From assembly GCA_016212295.1 (NCBI GenBank), contig JACRGO010000105.1, forward strand, positions 1 to 9,034: a DNA stretch of 9,034 nt, read 5' to 3'. The notes beneath the pieces were generated by a model that was not told the DNA's origin, did not search any database, and worked only from the letters and a program-made list of their open reading frames with translations. How positions within the stretch are numbered: the first letter of the stretch is position 1; every line of letters starts with the position of its first letter. The position numbers and the translations under genes are program-made. The stretch is from Nitrospinota bacterium. GTDB lineage: Bacteria; Nitrospinota; Nitrospinia; JACRGO01. Shown piece by piece: positions 7,212 through 9,034 of the stretch.

Positions 7212-7982
7212 TTATTCCTTCCTGAAATAGCAGAATTCCCTTGGCATTCTGCCGTCCGCTATCATCTCCAGCAAAAACCCCTGGTCTATCCCGCATTCCT
7301 TGGCCAATACCGGGAGCGGCGCCAGGTCACCTTTGTCCATTGGCCTGATGCTTGAATAGATCGCCTTTTCAAATTTCGCGAAAACCGTCTTCGCTTCAGA
7401 AATAAAATTGGCGACGTCCTCGCAGCAAAGGACCAGGTCCCCGTTTTCCGTCTGAACCAGGCTGATGAGTTGCAGTGCCGCAAGTTTCCTTATGTACTGT
7501 TCTATTTCATAAAGGGGGATGTTGAGTACCTTTTTTACCTCGATCAATGCCTTTTCTTTTTTTATCTTTCCGCTCCGCGACGCTTCAAACAGGAAGGCAA
7601 GGAAATTGGAAAAGGCCAGGAATTGGGGCGGCTCCGGGATGATCTGGACCGCGCCGCCCAGCGACTTGACGCGCTTGCTAAGGGAACTTATTATGACCTT
7701 GGTTATGGGGGGTGATTTCCTGAAGAGCTTGGAGAGGTTCTTTGAGTTGAATATGAGGACCTCTGTATTGTCCATGGCCACGGTCGTGGAGTCCCTCTTG
7801 GTCTTGGCCAGCACCGCCCTTTCGCCGAACACGGCCCCTTTGCCGTGAGTGGCGATGGCCACTTCCCGGCCTTCCACAAGCCTGTACTCCTTGACCCTTC
7901 CCCGCTTTATCAAATAGGCGGAGCTTTCCACGGAGTCCTCCCTGTAAATAATCTGCCCTGCCGTGTAAAATTTACTTTTCAT
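7212..7982 (-). CDS. Cyclic nucleotide-binding domain regulator with winged-helix and second helix-turn-helix-like region
   Basis: A 256-residue protein of CRP/FNR-like type. Residues 1-85 form the beta-barrel sensor: an early FYTAGQIIYREDS, AYLIKRGRVKEYR, then the phosphate-binding cassette FGERAVL (52-58) with R63-D-S near the usual ligand-contacting arginine. A helix at about 92-108 probably forms the dimer interface. Residues about 123-187 look like a winged helix (VKKVLNIPLYEIEQYIRKL, then LQLISLVQ and a GDLVL wing). The last 37 residues (LPVLAKECGIDQGFLLEMIADGRMP) resemble a MerR/excisionase-type helix-turn-helix, which is unusual. Ligand and targets are unknown. The open frame extends to an ATG at 8108, but those 42 residues are the translation of a 43-base repeat (SPLERGGRRPGCV) and flanks; the ATG at 7982 has GAGG 11 bases upstream (7994-7997). 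It is convergent to the DUF362 gene. Confidence 0.8.
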   Translation of the reverse strand: MKSKFYTAGQIIYREDSVESSAYLIKRGRVKEYRLVEGREVAIATHGKGAVFGERAVLAKTKRDSTTVAMDNTEVLIFNSKNLSKLFRKSPPITKVIISSLSKRVKSLGGAVQIIPEPPQFLAFSNFLAFLFEASRSGKIKKEKALIEVKKVLNIPLYEIEQYIRKLAALQLISLVQTENGDLVLCCEDVANFISEAKTVFAKFEKAIYSSIRPMDKGDLAPLPVLAKECGIDQGFLLEMIADGRMPREFCYFRKE

Positions 7983-7997
7983 TTGGAAATTAACCTC

Positions 7998-8040
7998 AAC
8001 ACACCCCGGCCTTCGGCCACCCCTCTCAAGAGGGGAATTT
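7998..8040 (-). repeat. 43-base GC-rich repeat, copy 1 (inverted)
   Basis: Read on the minus strand it contains CCCCTCTTGAGAGGGG, a 7-base stem with a 2-base loop, then GTGGCCGAAGGCCGGGGTGTG. It differs from copy 2 at one base only. The sequence resembles a repeat I recall as widely dispersed in environmental bacterial genomes. The copy ends immediately upstream of the regulator gene's GAGG ribosome binding site. Confidence 0.8.
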
Positions 8041-8170
8041 ATAGGTGATGACGCCCTTTCGCTAGGGATTAATGAATAAGGCGCCGCTGTAAACCGTGAA
8101 AATCTCATAAAGGCGACTGGTAGAAATTGCTGGAAATTATAGCTCCGGCGATTAAGTTTTTTCCTTTGAA

Positions 8171-8213
8171 AAATTCCCCTCTTGAGAGGGGTGGCCGGAG
8201 GCCGGGGTGTGTT
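8171..8213 (+). repeat. 43-base GC-rich repeat, copy 2 (direct)
   Basis: This copy matches the reverse complement of 7998-8040 at 42 of 43 positions (GGCCGGAGGCC here, GGCCGAAGGCC there). With copy 1 it bounds a 216-base unit. I see no target-site duplication at the outer edges, so a simple transposon insertion of the pair is not supported. Confidence 0.8.
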
Positions 8214-8308
8214 AGCTGGCTTCTTATTACTACCACTTGCCGCTCATATTACCACAAAACACGAAACGCCACAAACCGTTATATGTTGATTTTACGGGCT
8301 TTTTTCTC

Positions 8309-8336
8309 TTGAAAAATATTCAGGATGTGCTATGCT
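8309..8336 (+). promoter_or_regulatory. Extended -10 promoter of the TIR gene
   Basis: TTGAAA (8309-8314), a 16-base spacer, and TATGCT (8331-8336) preceded by TG at 8328-8329 as in extended -10 promoters. Transcription would start near 8343, giving a leader of about 85 bases. Confidence 0.55.
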
Positions 8337-8427
8337 TTAGTGGTTAAATGGCAATGTGGAAGCCAGTATATTAAAAGTTAGAGTTGTATTACATACTTTA
8401 AATGAACTTTAGTTTTGAGGGTTCCTT

Positions 8428-8904
8428 ATGGGTCGAATGAAAGAATGGATGATGGAGCAACAAAATCGTATACAGGAACGGCACGATGAACTACCTGATC
8501 GAATCGATGATATGCTTTCATACCTTGGTGATATCGCAGAAAGGCTGGACAATGTTTTAGAGAAGTTCGATCCAGCAGATAGAAACAGGATATTTTTGAG
8601 TCACAAAAGCTGCGATAAGCCGATGGTTAGAAGGTTCATGTCTGCTCTGAGAGCAGTTGGGCTTGATCCATGGCTTGATGAAGATGAAATGACAGCAGGC
8701 TCACATCTCGACCAATCCTTACTGCAAGGTCTTAAGGAATCCTGTGCCACTGTCTTCTTCATTACACCCAACTTCCAGGATGCGGACTTCTTAAAACAGG
8801 AGATCGAGTATGCAATAGCAGAAGAAAGAGAAAGGACCGGGCGCTTCACCATTATTACTATTCTACTAAGCGGAGCCACAGAAGCAAATATACCGTCAGG
8901 GTGA
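8428..8904 (+). CDS. TIR-domain protein with N-terminal coiled coil
   Basis: Bacterial TIR proteins commonly cleave or process NAD+ in anti-phage defence or signalling. Here 158 residues comprise a charged heptad-like helix (about 5-47; ERHDELPDRIDDMLSYLGDI), probably for oligomerisation, and a TIR domain (53-158): RIFLSHKSCDK (54-64), PWLDEDEMTAGSHLD as the BB-loop region (81-95), VFFITPNF (109-116) and FLKQEIEYA. E125 is at the position of the catalytic glutamate, with F121 where W is usual. The protein stops about 17 residues after FTIITILL begins, shorter than many TIR domains, so a terminal helix may be missing. The ATG at 8428 has GAGGG six bases upstream (8417-8421). Arginine is AGA/AGG in 8 of 13 cases, which hints at transfer but is weak, since the DUF362 gene also uses AGG. 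NADase activity is inferred, not shown. Confidence 0.85.
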   Translation: MGRMKEWMMEQQNRIQERHDELPDRIDDMLSYLGDIAERLDNVLEKFDPADRNRIFLSHKSCDKPMVRRFMSALRAVGLDPWLDEDEMTAGSHLDQSLLQGLKESCATVFFITPNFQDADFLKQEIEYAIAEERERTGRFTIITILLSGATEANIPSG

Positions 8905-8955
8905 ATTTGTTCTTTTCCCTATCTCACTGATATATAAGAGAGAACCATCGACTCC

Positions 8956-8984
8956 TGGACATTGAACCGCGAATGGGGTATAGT
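8956..8984 (+). promoter_or_regulatory. Promoter for the gene at the right edge
   Basis: TGGACA (8956-8961), a 17-base spacer, and TATAGT (8979-8984): five of six matches in each hexamer at ideal spacing. It lies in the 113-base spacer after the TIR stop, so the next gene could be expressed independently of the TIR gene. Confidence 0.5.
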
Positions 8985-9017
8985 GTTCTTCATTAGCGTC
9001 TAATCTTGGAGGACAGT

Positions 9018-9034
9018 ATGGACATTAAACAAAT
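9018..9034 (+). CDS. Start of an unidentified gene, cut by the window edge
   Basis: ATG at 9018 follows a strong GGAGGA (9008-9013) with four intervening bases, and the frame reads MDIKQ before the window ends. With the promoter at 8956-8984 this is very likely a real gene start. The product cannot be inferred from five codons. It lies directly downstream of the TIR gene on the same strand. Confidence 0.55.

Larger units (their letters stand above)
7983..8427. other. 445-base gene-free region between regulator and TIR gene
   Basis: It holds two 43-base repeats in inverted orientation (7998-8040 and 8171-8213), a 130-base segment between them without a convincing gene, and an AC-rich stretch (8251-8277, ACCACAAAACACGAAACGCC followed by ACAAACC) resembling another recalled dispersed repeat. 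The TIR gene promoter is at 8309-8336. A TATAAT on the minus strand at 8141-8136 could be a -10 for the regulator gene, but no matching -35 is present. Short open frames here encode only repeat translations. Confidence 0.5.

Noticed and set aside
7998-8213. CRISPR array
   Set aside because: Only two copies, in opposite orientations and 130 bases apart; there are no regular spacers and no cas genes.
7998-8213. Insertion sequence with terminal inverted repeats
   Set aside because: No transposase is encoded between the repeats and no target-site duplication is visible; kept only as an inverted-repeat pair.
8127-8312. 61-residue open frame on the plus strand
   Set aside because: Its middle is the translation of repeat copy 2 (SPLERGGRRPGCV), there is no ribosome binding site, and the end overlaps the TIR promoter.
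8962-8984. TTGAAC as the -35 for the TATAGT at 8979
   Set aside because: The spacer would be only 11 bases; TGGACA at 8956 with 17 bases fits better.

Overview
The window is chromosomal sequence from a Gram-negative, probably anaerobic bacterium. LptE, an outer-membrane LPS-assembly lipoprotein, implies an outer membrane. A pyruvate-type 2-oxoacid:ferredoxin oxidoreductase and a DUF362/ferredoxin protein imply low-potential, oxygen-sensitive metabolism. Protein style and intergenic repeats resemble Desulfobacterota/Nitrospirota-like genomes, but this is an impression and not a proven placement.

Layout. 1-264 is AT-rich and gene-free, with an imperfect inverted repeat and oligo-A/T repeats. 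265-4160 (minus strand) is an apparent operon, read right to left: a fused gamma-delta oxidoreductase subunit, a fused alpha-beta subunit, and peptide deformylase (def). A good sigma70-type promoter and a 17-base palindrome lie in the divergent spacer at 4161-4314. On the plus strand follow lptE, holA (one-base stop/start overlap) and a DUF362 protein with two C-terminal [4Fe-4S] motifs. Convergent to these, on the minus strand, is a cyclic-nucleotide-binding-domain regulator (7212-7982). Then comes a 445-base gene-free stretch carrying two nearly identical 43-base repeats in inverted orientation. The right end holds a TIR-domain protein (8428-8904) with its own extended -10 promoter, then the first codons of another gene with its own promoter and ribosome binding site.

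How the genes fit together. The two oxidoreductase polypeptides together supply every domain of a pyruvate:ferredoxin oxidoreductase: pyruvate and CoA sites, thiamine diphosphate site and three [4Fe-4S] clusters. lptE and holA are a conserved housekeeping pair. The TIR gene is the only candidate defence or signalling element. It is short at its C-terminus and lies at the border of what looks like an accessory region continuing beyond the window.

No complete new system can be demonstrated here. The best leads are the TIR gene and its cut-off neighbour, the 43-base inverted-repeat pair (which creates a false N-terminal extension on the regulator gene), and the two-polypeptide oxidoreductase.
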